A stretch of 64,000 nt of DNA from Absidia repens (GCA_002105175.1 MCGE01000008.1:806001-870000), one strand, 5' to 3'; counted from the first letter of the stretch, positions 12,144 through 25,470 are shown. Made by a program: numbers and translations. Notes: generated by a model from the sequence alone, not told the origin.

Positions 12144-13886
12144 TTATAATTCCTCCATCTATAATCAAGAAGGAATAGTGTATGACAGATCGTTAGAATC
12201 CAGAATTAAAAAAAAAGGGACAAACCCCTTTTCACATATTTTCTGCATAAAACTTACTTCATCTTGTTGTTCATTTTGAAACGCTTGAGCTAAACGAGGA
12301 TCTTGCCCATAGTTTGGCCAAAGTGAAGCCACAAAAGTGAATGCCCCACGTTTGAGCACTGATAACCTTGTTGTGTGATGATCAGTAGGATTGGATGATT
12401 CCTGTTCTTGTTGTAATGTGGGGGCGGTAGGACCGGGAGTAGCGGGGTTAGGAGTTGCAGATGCATTGGATTGTGTAGCTTGGTTGCTTTCTTGCTGCAG
12501 GTGCCGCTGTTGCTGTTGCGGTTGCTGTTGCTGGTGCTGTTCACTCTGCTGATTCATGGTCGGGGAGGGATGGACGGACGGAGCTGGCGCCGCAGCCGTA
12601 GCCGGGGTTGGTCTTTGTTGGAATTGAACATCTAAAAAAAGACAAATGTGTAAATATAGATTAGACCCACGAATACACACATACATATTCACTCATTCGG
12701 AGGGACTATACTTTTTTGTCTTGGTTTTTACCTCTTTGTTGAGCTCCATTCAGAGGAGGAATACCACCAGCGCCCCCAGCACCACCACCACCAACAGGTT
12801 GGAACCGATTTTGTAAATCTTCGAGAGTCACCCTACGGATCACCAAACGGAAACGGCCAGTTTGATACATGAAAAACACCAAGGCCAAAAAATGAAAAAA
12901 GATCACACGTTCGATGCTGGCGCCATGACAGGTAATGAAGAGTACAAACACCAATTTCAAAGCAAGCCACACAGTAGCACCCCGCTGCATTGCTCTTGGA
13001 CGACCTATCATCCGTGCTGCCCCTCGTCCTGGTACCGGCGCTTGCTGTTGTGGAGGTATGTGTGGTGCCATCGGTGTTTGAGGTAGTGTTGTTGATGATG
13101 CCGATGATAATCCATCTGCTGCTGTTGCTGTGGTAACTGGATGTATTGGCATTGTCGGTACTAGTACAGGCGCAAGGAAGAATTGTCCGCTACATAAAAA
13201 AAAGGGTTGAATCAATCGGTTCCCCATGACAGCCACAAAAAACAAAACAAAATAATAAAAAAAAAACTTACTTTATAGCAACAATTTGATATCCTCCTGG
13301 TACCAGAGCAGGTACAGTGGGTGTATATGCGTATGTTGTTGTATGTGTTGTGGATGGTATGAATGCATCGCTTGCCGGAAGAGATGATGATGGTGCAGGA
13401 TGTTGTGATAAGAGTGAAGGATCAGTTACTACAGTTAGAAATGAGAAGTTAGTGCTATTACATAATGGATATAAAAATACTATTCCACTTACTCGAAGTG
13501 CTGGGGGGAGTTGGGCTTGTAGATGTTTCAGATAGAGAGGGCTTCACAACCAGGTGAAATGTTGGTATTGTGCTATTATCACACTAGTGCATTTTGACCG
13601 AAACAGAATTCCATTAGCAAAGCAGTTCCATGATTCCCATCGTTCGTGTTCCTTTGTCACTTACCTTTTCTAATAAGGTTGAAAGTATTTCAGTATCCAT
13701 CAATACCTTGCCTCTAAAGATAATACGCTGATCCTTCGTTGCAGGTTGTTGTGGATGACTAGTTTGAATCACTTTCTTGAGCGAGTCTACAGTGGTGTCA
13801 TTGTCAAAAGGAAAAGAGAGGGTTTGATTCATCGACGGTGACCGAATTTGTACATATCTTGTGCTGAATTGATTTGCCTGTTCCAT
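12144..13886 (-). CDS. Ubiquitin-like-domain ER membrane protein (Herp/HERPUD-like)
   Basis: Coding exons (minus strand) 13665-13886, 13493-13583, 13272-13428, 12732-13189, 12258-12631 and 12144-12158 give 438 residues. The N-terminal 95 residues form a ubiquitin-like fold (VDSLKKVI, KDQRIIFRGKVLMD, then FHLVVKPS). A Pro/Thr/Ser-rich linker follows, then hydrophobic hairpin segments (WLALKLVFVLFITC and FFHFLALVFFMYQTGRF), a Gly-rich patch and a Gln/Pro-rich tail. This order matches Herp-type ER proteins that organise ER-associated degradation ligases. The exact family (Herp, Usa1 or a Dsc-type subunit) is inferred. The last coding exon is predicted as only 15 nt (MEEL-stop) and is the weakest part. 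If intron 5 is retained, a 22-residue different tail results. Confidence 0.75.
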
Positions 13887-14996
13887 TCTAAAGTATATGG
13901 AAGATGTTTATGATGAATATAGTCAGGGAGACGGATAAGAAGCAAAAAGAAACTGCAGGAAGGAGGCGAGGAAAAAATAAAAACCTGCGTGCGGGGATTG
14001 AAATTATCATGAGCCTTTTTCACTGTCCTGCTTTCTGTTCAATATGATCCTTTTGAAAAATAGAAAAACTCAATGGCAATAATCGTTATTCGATTCGCCA
14101 GCTTTCTCGCATTAAAATAGATCACAATCAAATGGACTTATATATCCATGACTTCAGGTCCCTTTGGTTTCAAAGAATCTAAATTCACACCAATCATGCT
14201 ACGCCAAGTTTGTTTTAACTGCCGGTTCTTGTGGCCAACACAGATATATCACATTTTGACTTCGCTTATCAATAAAAAAAAAAAACTGCCTGCAAGAATT
14301 TTATACAGACAGTAGATAGTGATCTTGGGTATTGACCATATACATACAGATGTGTTGTTAACGCCTTTCTTGAAACCCATGCTTGCAGGAAAATATTCAT
14401 TATGAAAGGTGGGGGGGGAGAGACATTATTGGTCAGGGATAAAAGAACTTTTATAAATTTCGCCCAGCTATGGTCCTATGTGCCCAAACTTTCTGCTATC
14501 GACGTTCCTCTCTATATTTTTGTGCAGTGCAGTACCTACAATAGGTACATAATTTCACCCTTTGGCTTCTTGGAGTGAACCATGGATCCCTCAACCAAAA
14601 AGAAAGAGGTTGCTAGGCCATTCCAATTGTTTAAAAATTAACTTTGTGAATATATTTGGGTCTAGTATAGGATTGACAAGAATATATATTGTACGAGAGT
14701 ACGAGACGAAGTTCCTCTAAACTAATTCTTTTGAAAAGGGCATTCTATGCGGAATCATGCCCACTTTTATTTGAGTAAGATTTTAACTGGGATTGAACGG
14801 AGGATAATTTCTGCATGTTCTATCTAATAGGGCGAGGGCAAATGTTCAGAGGAAGTTGTGTGAGGGGGAGTGGGGGGAGTAAAATAGGCTTTCCCAGTCT
14901 GCGCAATTTGGGTCAATTTAAATGCCGCCATCAGCCACCATTGTAACTTTTTGAAAAAAAAATAAAATATTTTTTACTCTTTCTCTTTTCTATATC
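13887..14996. other. Divergent promoter region
   Basis: 1.1 kb between divergently transcribed genes (ubiquitin-like protein to the left, DUF2039 protein to the right). It has short A runs and a G8 run near 14411. No open frame with family features was seen. Confidence 0.5.
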
Positions 14997-15417
14997 ATGT
15001 CTACGTACGAAAGTAAAGCAACTAACCGCAAAGGCAACAATTCAAAGAAAGGCCAGGCACATCAAAACACAACGGCATGGAAACCTAACAAGAACTCCAA
15101 GAAAACCCGTGAAATCAATGCCTTACCTGTGTATGGATTATGCCAACGCTGCACTGATGTGATCTTGTGGCGTAAGAAGTATAGAAAGTACAAGCCTTTG
15201 ACTTCAGTGAAGAAGTGGTAAGCGAAAAACTGAATATACGATCTACTACAAAGGATGACTATTGACTTTTTTTTTTTCTTTTTCTTTCTTATAGTGTTGG
15301 TTGCGAACAAAAGAACATCAAGGAAGCCTACCATGTTTTATGCAACAACTGTGCCACCGAGAAAAAAGTGTGCGGCAAATGCCTTGAAAGCAAGGAAATC
15401 ATCACAGAGTAAGTTTG

Positions 15418-15453
<36 letters not shown>

Positions 15454-15737
15454 TAGTGAACCAGATAACACAATTTTGCTGACTGAATGACATGGTGCAA
15501 TTTTTATCATACTATAGTAAGGAGGAAATCAAATCGGCGGCTGATGAACTCAAGGATGAACAAGAGCTGGATCGTATGCTGGGCAAGATGACTCTACGAC
15601 AAAGACGAAGCTATATGCGAAAACTGGAACGTGGTGATGATGTGCAAGATATTAACGAAGATGATCTCGATAACTTTGTGTTCAGTGATGACGAAGATGA
15701 CTACGACAGCGATCAAGATAACAACAAAGGCGAATAA
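14997..15737 (+). CDS. C9orf85-like (DUF2039) zinc-ribbon protein
   Basis: Exons 14997-15217, 15295-15408 and 15518-15737 give 184 residues. The N-terminal part, with the basic KATNRKGNN, the QAHQNTTAWKPNK segment, LCQRC, WRKKYRKYKPL, then CVGC, CNNC and CGKC pairs, matches the conserved DUF2039 family (human C9orf85). The four Cys pairs should bind zinc. The C-terminal part is helical and charged and ends in an acidic Asp-rich tail (DDEDDYDSDQD). The cellular role of the family is not established. A polyadenylation-like AATAAAG lies near 15970. The start at 14997 agrees with the family's length and N-terminus. Confidence 0.88.
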
Positions 15738-16051
15738 AAAGATCTCCAAAGACATGATGGTGTGGATGGAAACTCTCTCTTTCTCTCTCTCTCTCTCTGT
15801 GAAAGGCTGGATAGATTAGATACCCTTTTTAGACATTCTTTTTTCTCTCAATTTTTATATGCATCATTCTTCATTATCATCATACTGTAGTGTTAGTACC
15901 CTTTTTATATTATACTTTATGTTTTGTATTTATTTTATTCTGGAAATTTGTCACCCTTTGTATTTTTTATAATAAAGACAAAAAAAATGAAATATTAAAG
16001 TATTTGTTGGGTGAACATGTCGTATATTGATGACATTGTCATATGCATTAT

Positions 16052-16099
<48 letters not shown>

Positions 16100-18547
16100 A
16101 GCCAGTCAGAGTTTTTTGATGAAATGGGTTTTGCTCGATGGGTATTACTTTCAGTATATTGATAAAGAGTGATAAATGGAAGAAGGACAAAGCTCGGAAT
16201 GCCCACTTCATGTTCCCAAATTCTGTTAGTGGAATTTGAACATTGAAGAACTGGTTTTTGATGGGATAGGATCGGCTCTCATTTGGCTTTTTACACCATG
16301 CTCTTTTATTATATTGTAAACAATGACTGTAATGAAGCGGATACATGCAGTATGTCTAGTTTAGTTGAATCTATAATATTTTATTGGGGTAGTTACGCTG
16401 ATGACATGGTCAGCGTTGATTGATATGATTTTTAGAGGGAAAATAAAGTCGACTTTCATATCAAGTGACCTAAGGCTAGCTAAAGGGCATTGAAACTCTG
16501 GGGGGTAAGTGGTCATAGTGAATACACTGGAACGTAGGTGTTTTATATGACGCTCTCAAAATATCCACAATAATGGATTTGCTCATTTTACAATGGGTCA
16601 CAGGATGAACAGTAAAAAAGCATATTTTATTTGAAGAGAAGTGATATTCATTAAACTAAATACGTGGGGTTCAGTGTAATGAGGGATCGAACATAGGTAG
16701 CATGAATGAGAATAATAACAGTTCTGAAGAATTGACAGCACTAGACTGAAGGAACAGCAGAAAAAAGGGATCTAATATACTTTACAATACGAAACATGAG
16801 AAAGACTAAAAGAGTATCTTTTATTGAAGCATTAACAAATATCAACACTAATCAAAAAGGGATCTCTTGCACAAGACATGAGAAAATTAATAGGACAAAT
16901 TTCATCAAACCAGGGAAAAAGGTACATATTTTATTCAGATATAGATACAAACTATGGACAAAATAAAACTAAGCTAAGCTAAGCTAATGAAGTCTCCAAA
17001 AAGCCAACTAATGGTGGTAATCCTAGATCCAAGATGAAAGGGTTTCTCCATGCATCTCGTAATCCCTAAGCTGAAAACCCTTTCAAACTAGTGATAATAC
17101 TATTCTAAGTTCAACAGTCCTTAGAAGTTGAATGGTGAAGTAAAAATGAAGAGAGAAAAAAATAATCAAAAAGAAAGAGAACCGAAAAACTAAAAAGGGC
17201 GGGAGAGAGAAAATAAACGTTTCACGTGGACGGAGTGTAAATAATTGTCAACACATTATGACATTCAAAGCATGTTTGCGAATTTATTATTTTTAACCAT
17301 TACAACATCATCAAGATGGGTGTTCGATTTTTTTACAGCAACCATCGCCATTCAACAACGTCAGCACGACGGCTCCCTTTTCTTTTTTCGGTGACCAAAA
17401 CTGGCAGCATAGTGGCTCTGTCTTCTTTTTAAAGCAAGATCCGCCATTCAGAAATAGCAACGAGGTGGTTCTCTTATTATGTTGCTATTAATTTTGCAGA
17501 AAGTGACTTGGGTTAGTGTACTTTAATCACTCCGTTGTAGAATGGTGTTCCATTTGTCCTGGAATATGATAGAATAGCTTACCCCATCCGTCGGCGTAAA
17601 ACTAGTTTGTCATTTTCCGTATCATAGATTTGCATACTCATATATTTTACCTTACCTGTATTTTTTTTACAATAAAAAATAAATTTTATATGCTTTCAAT
17701 GACTGTCTCCATTAGTTTATATAACGGATCTTAAAATGGTGTTTATAGGGTATAAAGAGATTACTACCCGGAGCCAGTCTGATATACTTGTATATCCTCT
17801 TCATTCTTTCGGTCTAGGTATCTGCTTCCCCTCATTCCTCTCAGATCTAGAAACCTCTCCCATTTACTATTCCATTTTTAAGTACACAAAGGTATGTGTG
17901 AAAACGGATGCTGGATTTTTTTTTTTTTTTCGCCAGCCTGTCCGTTTCGCAGTCCAGTGGTTAGCCATATTTAAATGCCTGATTATCTTGATCAATGCTC
18001 GATATACTGGACTCCAAAAAAAAGAGTGGTACAGTAAGACAGAAGAAGTCTTTGAGTGATGTTAAACCACCACCCCCCTCCGTTCTGGACCGATAGAAAA
18101 AGCCACTGATATCATACACCCCCAAAAAGATAATAGCTGTCATAACAACACCTTTGGACACATCTATTGTTAGATTATGCATATAATAAAATAATTTGTG
18201 CAAAAAAAAAAAAAAAAAAAAAAAAAGAGAGATAGACCTAGGAGATGAAGTAGATAATGATGGTGGAAAAGTTGATACATTAACAAACATTCCATAACAC
18301 AATACGTGTAAATTCCGAATAGTCATTTGTGCACGAAACTAATTCAAAATCTTTGTTGAATGTAAAAATTTGGGATGAGTGAGATGAAAGTCTCCTCGTG
18401 TTTTGTTCATGGAAGACACACGTACATGGGCTTTTCAAGTAAACATTGAAACAAGCATAAGACAATTTGTTGATATTGTAGAATGAAGATGGTTTTTATT
18501 GGATATTGAATATTGAATGTATATAATGACTAAAACTAAACTAAAAC
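15738..18547. other. Repeat-bearing intergenic region
   Basis: 2.8 kb between convergent genes. It holds a CT repeat at about 15778-15800, a 44-nt T run (16053-16096) and repeat copy D. Short frames near 16.1-16.35 and 17.7-18.05 kb lack family features. I see no supported gene. Confidence 0.55.
16610..17245 (+). repeat. Dispersed repeat, copy D (near full length)
   Basis: About 630 bp matching copies F and G across their whole length. Successive modules each contain an ATATTTTATT-type block, then AAAGGGTTTCTCCATGCATC, a purine-rich stretch, and CACGTG at 17223-17228. The left edge (GGGTCACAGGATGAACAG) aligns with that of copy G. Non-coding. Confidence 0.8.
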
Positions 18548-20011
18548 CTAGAATAAAACCTTGAAGGGGTACGCACCGTTTTTAATTTTGAACAGGGCCA
18601 TCAAGCAGCTAAAGATCACAATAAAGCAGCACGACCAAATATACACACCAACACGTTGCCGCCATTTATCCTCAAATCTAGGTACAAAAGTAGCCAAGGA
18701 CACTACGGCAAATGCTAATACAGCATCTATTTTTGCCAACATATATATAGAATTCAGTAAGCATATGATACCAGATATCAATTGTTTATAATGTATTCAC
18801 TTACAAATTGAAGCTACGAGTTGAGTCTCAATACCAAACTGAGAAGAAAATCTAAGGATAATAGTAAGTTAGAAATGTGTCAGTGGTACATTATTTACAA
18901 TCCCAGTTCAGTACTTTTTATACTTACCCGTTAGCTACGTAAGAAAGTTGACCATTTGGACCTGGCATTGCATAAGGAGTATTGCGAATTCGATTAAACA
19001 TATGACCGGACGTCATAACAATGACAGTGACCTGTAAGTAAATAACATGAGATATGACTGAAAAAAATAATTGAAGACAATGTGATATACTTACAATGGT
19101 AATAGCTGCCCAGGTATTCTTGTGGAAGAGGATAAAGGCAAAATGGCGATAAACCAATTTGATTGTAGCAAGGACACCCAAACCAAGGATCACCTTTGCA
19201 ATAAATTGGCCATAATCAAAAGGACGAGTAACGTTGAAGGATATCCCGGATTGATGCTTTATGAATTCGGCCAGTGGTTCCGCCGCAAATCCACTATATC
19301 ACACACGCACGCACATACAAATATAATAAAATAACCCCAAACCCATTCATTAGTTTGCCATATCTATATATATATACACAATGACCATCTTTGTAGCAGT
19401 TGAGCTTTTCTTTCCATACTTTCGTGACAAATCATATTTGATTGGTTCCTTGTTGTCGCCAGTAGCCGAAGGAGGGAAGTAAAATACATTGGGTGCCGTT
19501 TGTATGGCCAGCTATTTTGCAGAATAAACATTGTCAGTTCATCAAGACAGATATGAGCAAACGAGTTAGGCGCTGTTATTTTTTTATTGTTATTACCTGT
19601 TGGTAGACAGCTTGCCCATCTTGGAAGTCGAGATGACCAAAAAACACCTGATCAGAATGCTTTGACTTGTGAACGCTTGAAGCTACCAGCTTGTACTCGG
19701 GATCGAATTCGCTATAGTAAACAAGACGGAGGAGGATATTGATGAATCGATTGTGTGATGACAGAATGGATATCTTTTCGATTTTACCGGCAAGGAACAC
19801 ATCGAATTTGATCACCAAGAGCAGTAAGTAAAACAACCAGACCATAATCGCGTTTACCTTGAGTATATTGGAAGTAGGCATTAGAGTCCATCTTGACAAC
19901 ACCGTTTTCCTTGGATAGTTGTACAAGTTTCTTTGTTTTAGCATCGTTTTGACCAGATACTAAACATAACAGAGTCAATGCCAAAACGATAAGGAGGATT
20001 GACCTTGACAT
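18548..20011 (-). CDS. OST3: Oligosaccharyltransferase subunit Ost3/Ost6 (MAGT1/TUSC3 family)
   Basis: Coding exons (minus strand) 19788-20011, 19597-19711, 19420-19511, 19095-19293, 18928-19031, 18805-18851 and 18548-18726 join to 319 residues. This ER subunit of the N-glycosylation complex is a thioredoxin-like oxidoreductase that helps glycosylate cysteine-rich substrates. Seen: a signal peptide (MSRSILLIVLALTLLCLVSG), a lumenal thioredoxin fold with active-site CVPC at residues 71-74, NGFAAEPLAEF, then four hydrophobic segments ending in IKNGAYPFKVLF, as in the family. Which of the two yeast paralogues it equals cannot be decided; a single fungal-type gene is likely. Length is close to the usual 320-350. 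Confidence 0.92.
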
Positions 20012-20254
20012 GGCAGTGGAGTAGTAAAGGATTATCAAGAGGGCCAAAAATAAAAAGAATAGAATATATAAATTTTGCGATCGGGATTTAAAAAAGACAG
20101 CGTCAATAATGTTTACTATATATTGACATTGATTCATAGACAAAAAGGAAAGAAGGAATCCAATGCTTAAAAATGTACAGTGTTTTATTTGATTTCAAAA
20201 ATTGCAAAATAATAATAATAATGATAGTAATAATAAAATGATATATGATCTAAT

Positions 20255-21000
20255 CTATGCTATTTCCTCAAATGTAGTGTAGTCCTTCTTGGCCAATTCA
20301 GCTTCGTATGTATCCCGAATATGAGAGCACATATCTGTCAAATCCACCATACCCTTTCGGAAAGCATCCACAGCTGTCGTTTTGTCTATCAAACAATTAT
20401 CATGTCCTTGTTAGTGAATCATTTCCTATCCTGATTCCTTTTCCAGGTCAATTTTATCTTACCACTTGTCTGAATACGAATATGCATCTTAGGTTCAGAA
20501 GGATGTGGGATGGAATAACCGCAAAAATCAACTTGAGGACTTTATAGAATGGTATAAAAAAGAAAGTGAGCATTAGTCGAAATTTTCATCATCAGCATGA
20601 ATTCCCTTTCACTTACTTTTTATTGATCATGTGTCGAAGCGAGTTCCCTACGGTATGGTCTTCATTTTTCAAAGAGAAGGTCATGGCAGTTTGGTCACTT
20701 CCGTTGCCGCCAAGCTATTTGTTGTTGTTTTCAGTAAAAAAGAAAAAGAACAGAGTAAGATACGATAATATTCTTTTACTTCGAAGAAGATATATACAGT
20801 CCCGCTCACTTCCCACAGTTATTGTTTTTCGTACTTACAACTTCAACCTTGTCTTCCAATATAGCAACTTCCGCATCTTCGTCTTCATCCATTTCAGCAT
20901 CTGATCCTTGTTGTTCTTCGGTATAATCTTCAGTTTCCATCATAACGTCGGTTTGATCTTCATGGTTGGATCCACTATCGCTAGCATCTGAGGCGGCCAT
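20255..21000 (-). CDS. RPC19: RNA polymerase I and III subunit AC19 (Rpc19)
   Basis: Coding exons (minus strand) 20839-21000, 20617-20714, 20463-20539 and 20255-20385 give 155 residues. An acidic, disordered N-terminus of about 50 residues is followed by the Rpb11-like dimerisation domain, with the diagnostic [14 protein letters not shown] and [22 protein letters not shown] motifs. The protein pairs with AC40 in the alpha-like platform of both polymerases, in nucleolus and nucleoplasm. Length agrees with fungal homologues. The gene lies 243 bp downstream of the OST3 start codon on the same strand. Confidence 0.95.
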
Positions 21001-21640
21001 TTTTATATAATTTGATATGTGTTGGGAAAAGGGAAAAAAAAAAAAATCAAAGTGTTGCCCACCAAAAAAAAAAAGGCAAAATTGATAAACGAATATAAGT
21101 GGCTTGTTTTTCCAGCCTCATGTTCACACTCCGCCACTTAAGTCGGTTTTCTGACTTGTTCATTGTCTAGGCCCATCAAATTCAAAACCAAAGTTCAGTA
21201 AATATGCAGCTGCCCATATTCGTCCCAAACTTTTCCAATGACTTCGCTGCCTACCACCGGAATGATCCCCCTTAAAATAATCACACAATTATGCCCCACA
21301 AAACCTATTTTTTTGCCTTCGACTTTCATCAAACGACCCACCGACATCAAACAATATTAAAGTATTATATCAATCATGCAAATCCCATTCCAACAATATC
21401 ATGGCAACAAATAATAATGAGTGCAATAGATAGATAAATCATAAAAAGGCACAAACAAAAAAAAAATGAAAATTTTATTTGATAGAGGTAAGATGGTAAA
21501 TGAAGTAAAAAGAAAAAAAAAAAAAAGAGGACGGTCATACAAAATAAATAAATAAATGAAATATAGAATGATACCCATAGAAGTAAAAGTACAGAATTTT
21601 TTTATTAAATAAGGGCTATAAGAGGAAACTACAGTAGATT
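21001..21640. other. Intergenic region
   Basis: 640 bp, AT-rich, with short A/T runs. It is the promoter side of RPC19 and the 3' side of the Sur7-like gene. I see no gene. Confidence 0.5.
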
Positions 21641-23704
21641 TCATGACGACGGGGAGTTCCGGTTGGAAGGGTGTTGGAAGTAGGCACCAATCCTTTCGTC
21701 CTTGATTACTTTATGATTGAGTGGGTGACGAGAAGAGGGTGGGGTTTGGAGAGTCGGGACATCAGATGGACGTGGTGAAGAAGCTGAGTCATGGTAATAT
21801 CTTGCTGAGCTCGGATGTTGCTGCAAAGTCGGAGTCACATTCCCGCTGCTTTTCCGTCTTGCATCCAGCGCTGTAGGTGACGATGTACGGCGATATTGCT
21901 GTTGCTGCTGCTGTTGCATGATATGTTGGCTGGCCATGGATATACCTGAGGATGATCGATCATTGAATGTAGGTGTGAAGCAGATGGAGTCGTGCGAGTC
22001 AGAGCGATCGTAATGATATGATGTTGGTGTTGCGGTACGAAATGACGCATCCGAGTATTGTCGACCTCCATAGTGCCCGCTATGATGATGATGCTGATCG
22101 TCCAATGTAAATGCAGATGATGAGGGTGAATCTTCCATTAGCATTTCATGAGCACCAAACGTGTTTCCAGATGCATGACCTAAAAAAACAACAACCATGA
22201 TATAGTATTAATAAATGCCCTCACCCCCTTTTGTTCCTGATTCTTCTTTTTTTTTTCTTACTTGTTGGACGCGGCTGATTTGCTGATTGCTGTGATGAGT
22301 TTTTTCGTCTTTGCTGTGGTTGATGATCGGCAAATGGCAAGGTAGGCGGCAGCAAATCATCGCTTTGGTTTGATAATTCATATTGTTGGTAGTGCGGATT
22401 GTTCTCATGTCGAGGACTACTTGATGAAGATGAGCCATGTCTCCGTCGTCGTTTTTCATTTCCATTGTTGGTATAATAATTGGCTGCTGTGGTAGGAGAA
22501 GGCGGCGTTGAAGTGGGTGACGACGATGCAGTTCCGCTGGTGGTGGGATAAGCACGTGAATTTGAAGAATGTCGCCGATCATGACCATTGGCGTTGTGAT
22601 TTTTGTACGCATATTCATTAGATCGTCGGCCGCCAGTTGCAGGAGGGGGTCTCAGAGGATTGGTATTTATTTGTTGTTCTTGTTGGTAATGATAGGGTTG
22701 CTGGTGTCCATCGAGGATTGCAACGTCACGCCATGCTTCCAATGATTCATCCACTGCTGATACACCGTACATTGCCGGTTCCTTACTTGCTGTTGAGGCT
22801 TCTGATAAATGGGATGACGATTTCATTACGCTGTTTCGCTGGATTGCTTGCAGAAAAGTCGATTGTCGTTTGGATGATGGTAATTTTTCATCGATGTAAA
22901 TATCGTCTGTGGTTTCACTTGAATCAGATTGTCTAACACAGCCAAAGAGAGCACTTGCCAAGACCAAGAGCCCGAGTGCCACGGCCAAAAGAATCACTTC
23001 AACTTTGGGTGTTAAGCTTGCACATCGCACCGATTGGCTGTTCACTGCTTGACATGCCTTGAAGATGGCCGACCTGTAAGTTTGGTAAGTGTATCCAAAA
23101 GTCAATGAGACCAACACAGCAGCGACAAGGGCAACACATCCATTAAGCCAAAAGAATAATGGTTTCAACACCGCCCGGTTTGCCCAAAAACTAAACCCAA
23201 ACGATGCAACAGACAGTACCAAAGCCAGAATCAGGGGTATCAGTCGTATGTAGGAGGAATGGCTGGTATCAATATTCGGCATAGTTTGATTGTTGGTGGC
23301 AGCAAATATCGATTGATCAGCATCTAACAGTTGAGAGAAATTAAAGAAAAAGGTAATAAAGTTAGTCCATAATATGAAGATATAATTCTGTGTAGCTTAC
23401 CTATTTCATAGCTTAGACTTATTGGTGTACAGGTACAATTTTGCGCGTAGTAAAAGCAGTGTTTCCATAAACCAAAGGTCACCGATGAAGGGGTGAGTGC
23501 ATAAGGATCAGATATATTTTGATAAATAGATACCTCAAAGACAGACAAGGTACTTTGGAAGCCACAATCGTTCGAAGAATTAGTTTCCAACCAACTGCCA
23601 CAACCTAAAGCAACCACGGCCAATACAAGTAAGATCGTCCTGACGTTGGGAAGGAGTACTTTGTGGATAAAAAGATCATAGGATGATCTCTTGTATACGG
23701 GCAT
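21641..23704 (-). CDS. Sur7/PalI-like four-helix membrane protein
   Basis: Coding exons (minus strand) 23401-23704, 22262-23323 and 21641-22179 give 634 residues. Seen: a first membrane helix (RTILLVLAVVALGCGSWL), an extracellular loop with the claudin-like pattern FGLWKHC followed by more Cys, then three helices (IRLIPLILALVLSVASFGFSF, WLNGCVALVAAVLVSLTFGY, VEVILLAVALGLLVLASALFG). A long cytosolic tail of about 380 residues follows, rich in Ser, His, Gln and Pro. This architecture matches Sur7/PalI proteins of eisosomes and pH signalling. Which of these it serves is inference. The tail is low-complexity and probably disordered. Confidence 0.75.
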
Positions 23705-24548
23705 ATTGTACAGTGAAGGTATAAATTGTCAATAAAAAAAAAAATAAAAGAAGAAGAAGAGATTGTCGGGAATGAAAGACGAACGTTAAAAAAAGAAAGA
23801 AAAAAAAAAGGGAAAAGAGTATAAGGCTGAGAACGGAAATTTTGTGCGAGCCGCCAAAAAGTCAAGAACAGACTCTCATCACTATTTGGTATAATATTCT
23901 ATTTAAACTTTTTTTAATTTTGTGAAACAATACATAGAATAGGCCCACTTTCTTCTTGAAATGATAGACAATCATCGTACAGAACTAAACTACTGGGTTA
24001 TAGACAATAAAAAAATTTAATATCACCATGAAGATCAATAAAAATTATGAATATGCTTCATTAATAAAGCTAACTATAGCTCGGTAACAGCTATGATCGT
24101 ACAAGGAAACTCATCATATCACTTGTAACAATTGTCAATCACGTTTTCCAATTAGCGTTCTTCCGATCACTAACATAATTTTTAACCAGTCATCCCATAG
24201 TGTCAATCACCATCTCAAAATGTCAATCATTAATCCACGCTTTATAAATATACCCAGATGTCAAATATTGGCCCCTTCCAAAATGACATTAACCTTCCCG
24301 AACGCACGCAAATCCTCAAGTCAAAACGACTATCATTAACACACGCATAAATAATCCAACCAGATATCAAATTTCAATAATGTATAAAAAGACAATTGTT
24401 TTGTATAATTTTATTTTATTTCAAAAAAAAGGGGGAGTACAAATCGCAGTAAATATAATGTATCATCTAAACTATTGAATATATAATTTGTAAGATAGAA
24501 AAAAACAGGACTGAAAAATAATATCAGACCAATTCATCTACAATGATT
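23705..24548. other. Intergenic region
   Basis: 844 bp, AT-rich, between two minus-strand genes. It contains several loose TGTCAATCA-type repeats near 24130-24240 but no gene I can support. Confidence 0.5.
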
Positions 24549-25470
24549 TTACTTGCGTTGCTTTTGAGAGAGGAAGTCAGTGAATTCTTGATAAGGACCC
24601 TTGGTGAATTCAGTTTCAGCCCAGAGATCAGGAGTCAAGAAACCGTAAGTGTTACCAATGGCAGCGAAGGTAGCCTTGACGAAGTTACCAAGAGTACGGG
24701 TAGAACCCTTGGAAGAAGTGTAACAATCAGTGATACCAGCCAATTGAAGGACCTTCTTGGGGACGGGAGCACCGACAATACCAGTACCACGGGGAGCAGG
24801 AATAAGACGGCACACGGAAGAACCACACTTACCAGTGACCTTGCAAGGAACAGTGTGAGGTTCACCAAGAGAAGAACCCCAGAAACCACGACGGACAGGG
24901 ATGATAGACAACTTGGCCAAGATAATAGCACCACGGATGGAGGTAGCAACTTCCTTGGAGCACTTGACACCGAGACCAACATGACCATCGCTATCACCAA
25001 TAACAACAAAGGCCTTGAAACGAGTACGTTGACCGGCACGAGTTTGCTTTTGGACAGGCATAATCTTCATCACTTGATCTTGGAGCTTGGGCAAGAAGTA
25101 GTCAACAATTTGGTATTCCTTGATAGGCAAAGAGAACAAGTAGATTTCTTCAATAGACTTGATCTTACCGGCCTTCACGAGACGACCGAGCTTGGTAACA
25201 GGAACCCTAAAAGTTAAATAAAGACACCCTTTAGACTTCAAACTCTACGATTGGCCTGTGTCGAATTAAGATCCTTACCATTCGTTCTTTTCTTCACCGC
25301 GACGTCCACGACCACCACGGCCGCGACCACCACGTCCACGTCCACGTCCAAATCCACCTCTTCCTATGAAATCATAAAACAACGTTACAAGGGTCAGTAT
25401 ACCGAGGATTCAATTCAATTATAGGATTACTAAAAAAATACTTACTATCGGCCGTTGCAGAGTCAGCCAT
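24549..25470 (-). CDS. RPS2: 40S ribosomal protein S2 (uS5)
   Basis: Coding exons (minus strand) 25446-25470, 25279-25363 and 24549-25206 give 255 residues, the usual length. The N-terminus carries the eukaryotic RGG/RG tract ([16 protein letters not shown]). The S5 domain ([38 protein letters not shown]) and C-terminal fold ([18 protein letters not shown]) follow. It sits at the mRNA entry site of the small subunit. Codon use is strongly biased, as expected of a highly expressed gene. A likely 5'-UTR intron (25474-25676) ends three bases before the ATG and holds GGAT repeats. Two long antisense open frames over exon 3 are shadows of the codon bias. Confidence 0.97.

Noticed and set aside
24543..25217. 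224-codon plus-strand frame over RPS2
   Set aside because: Antisense shadow of a gene with strong codon bias; the minus strand encodes a full uS5 protein.
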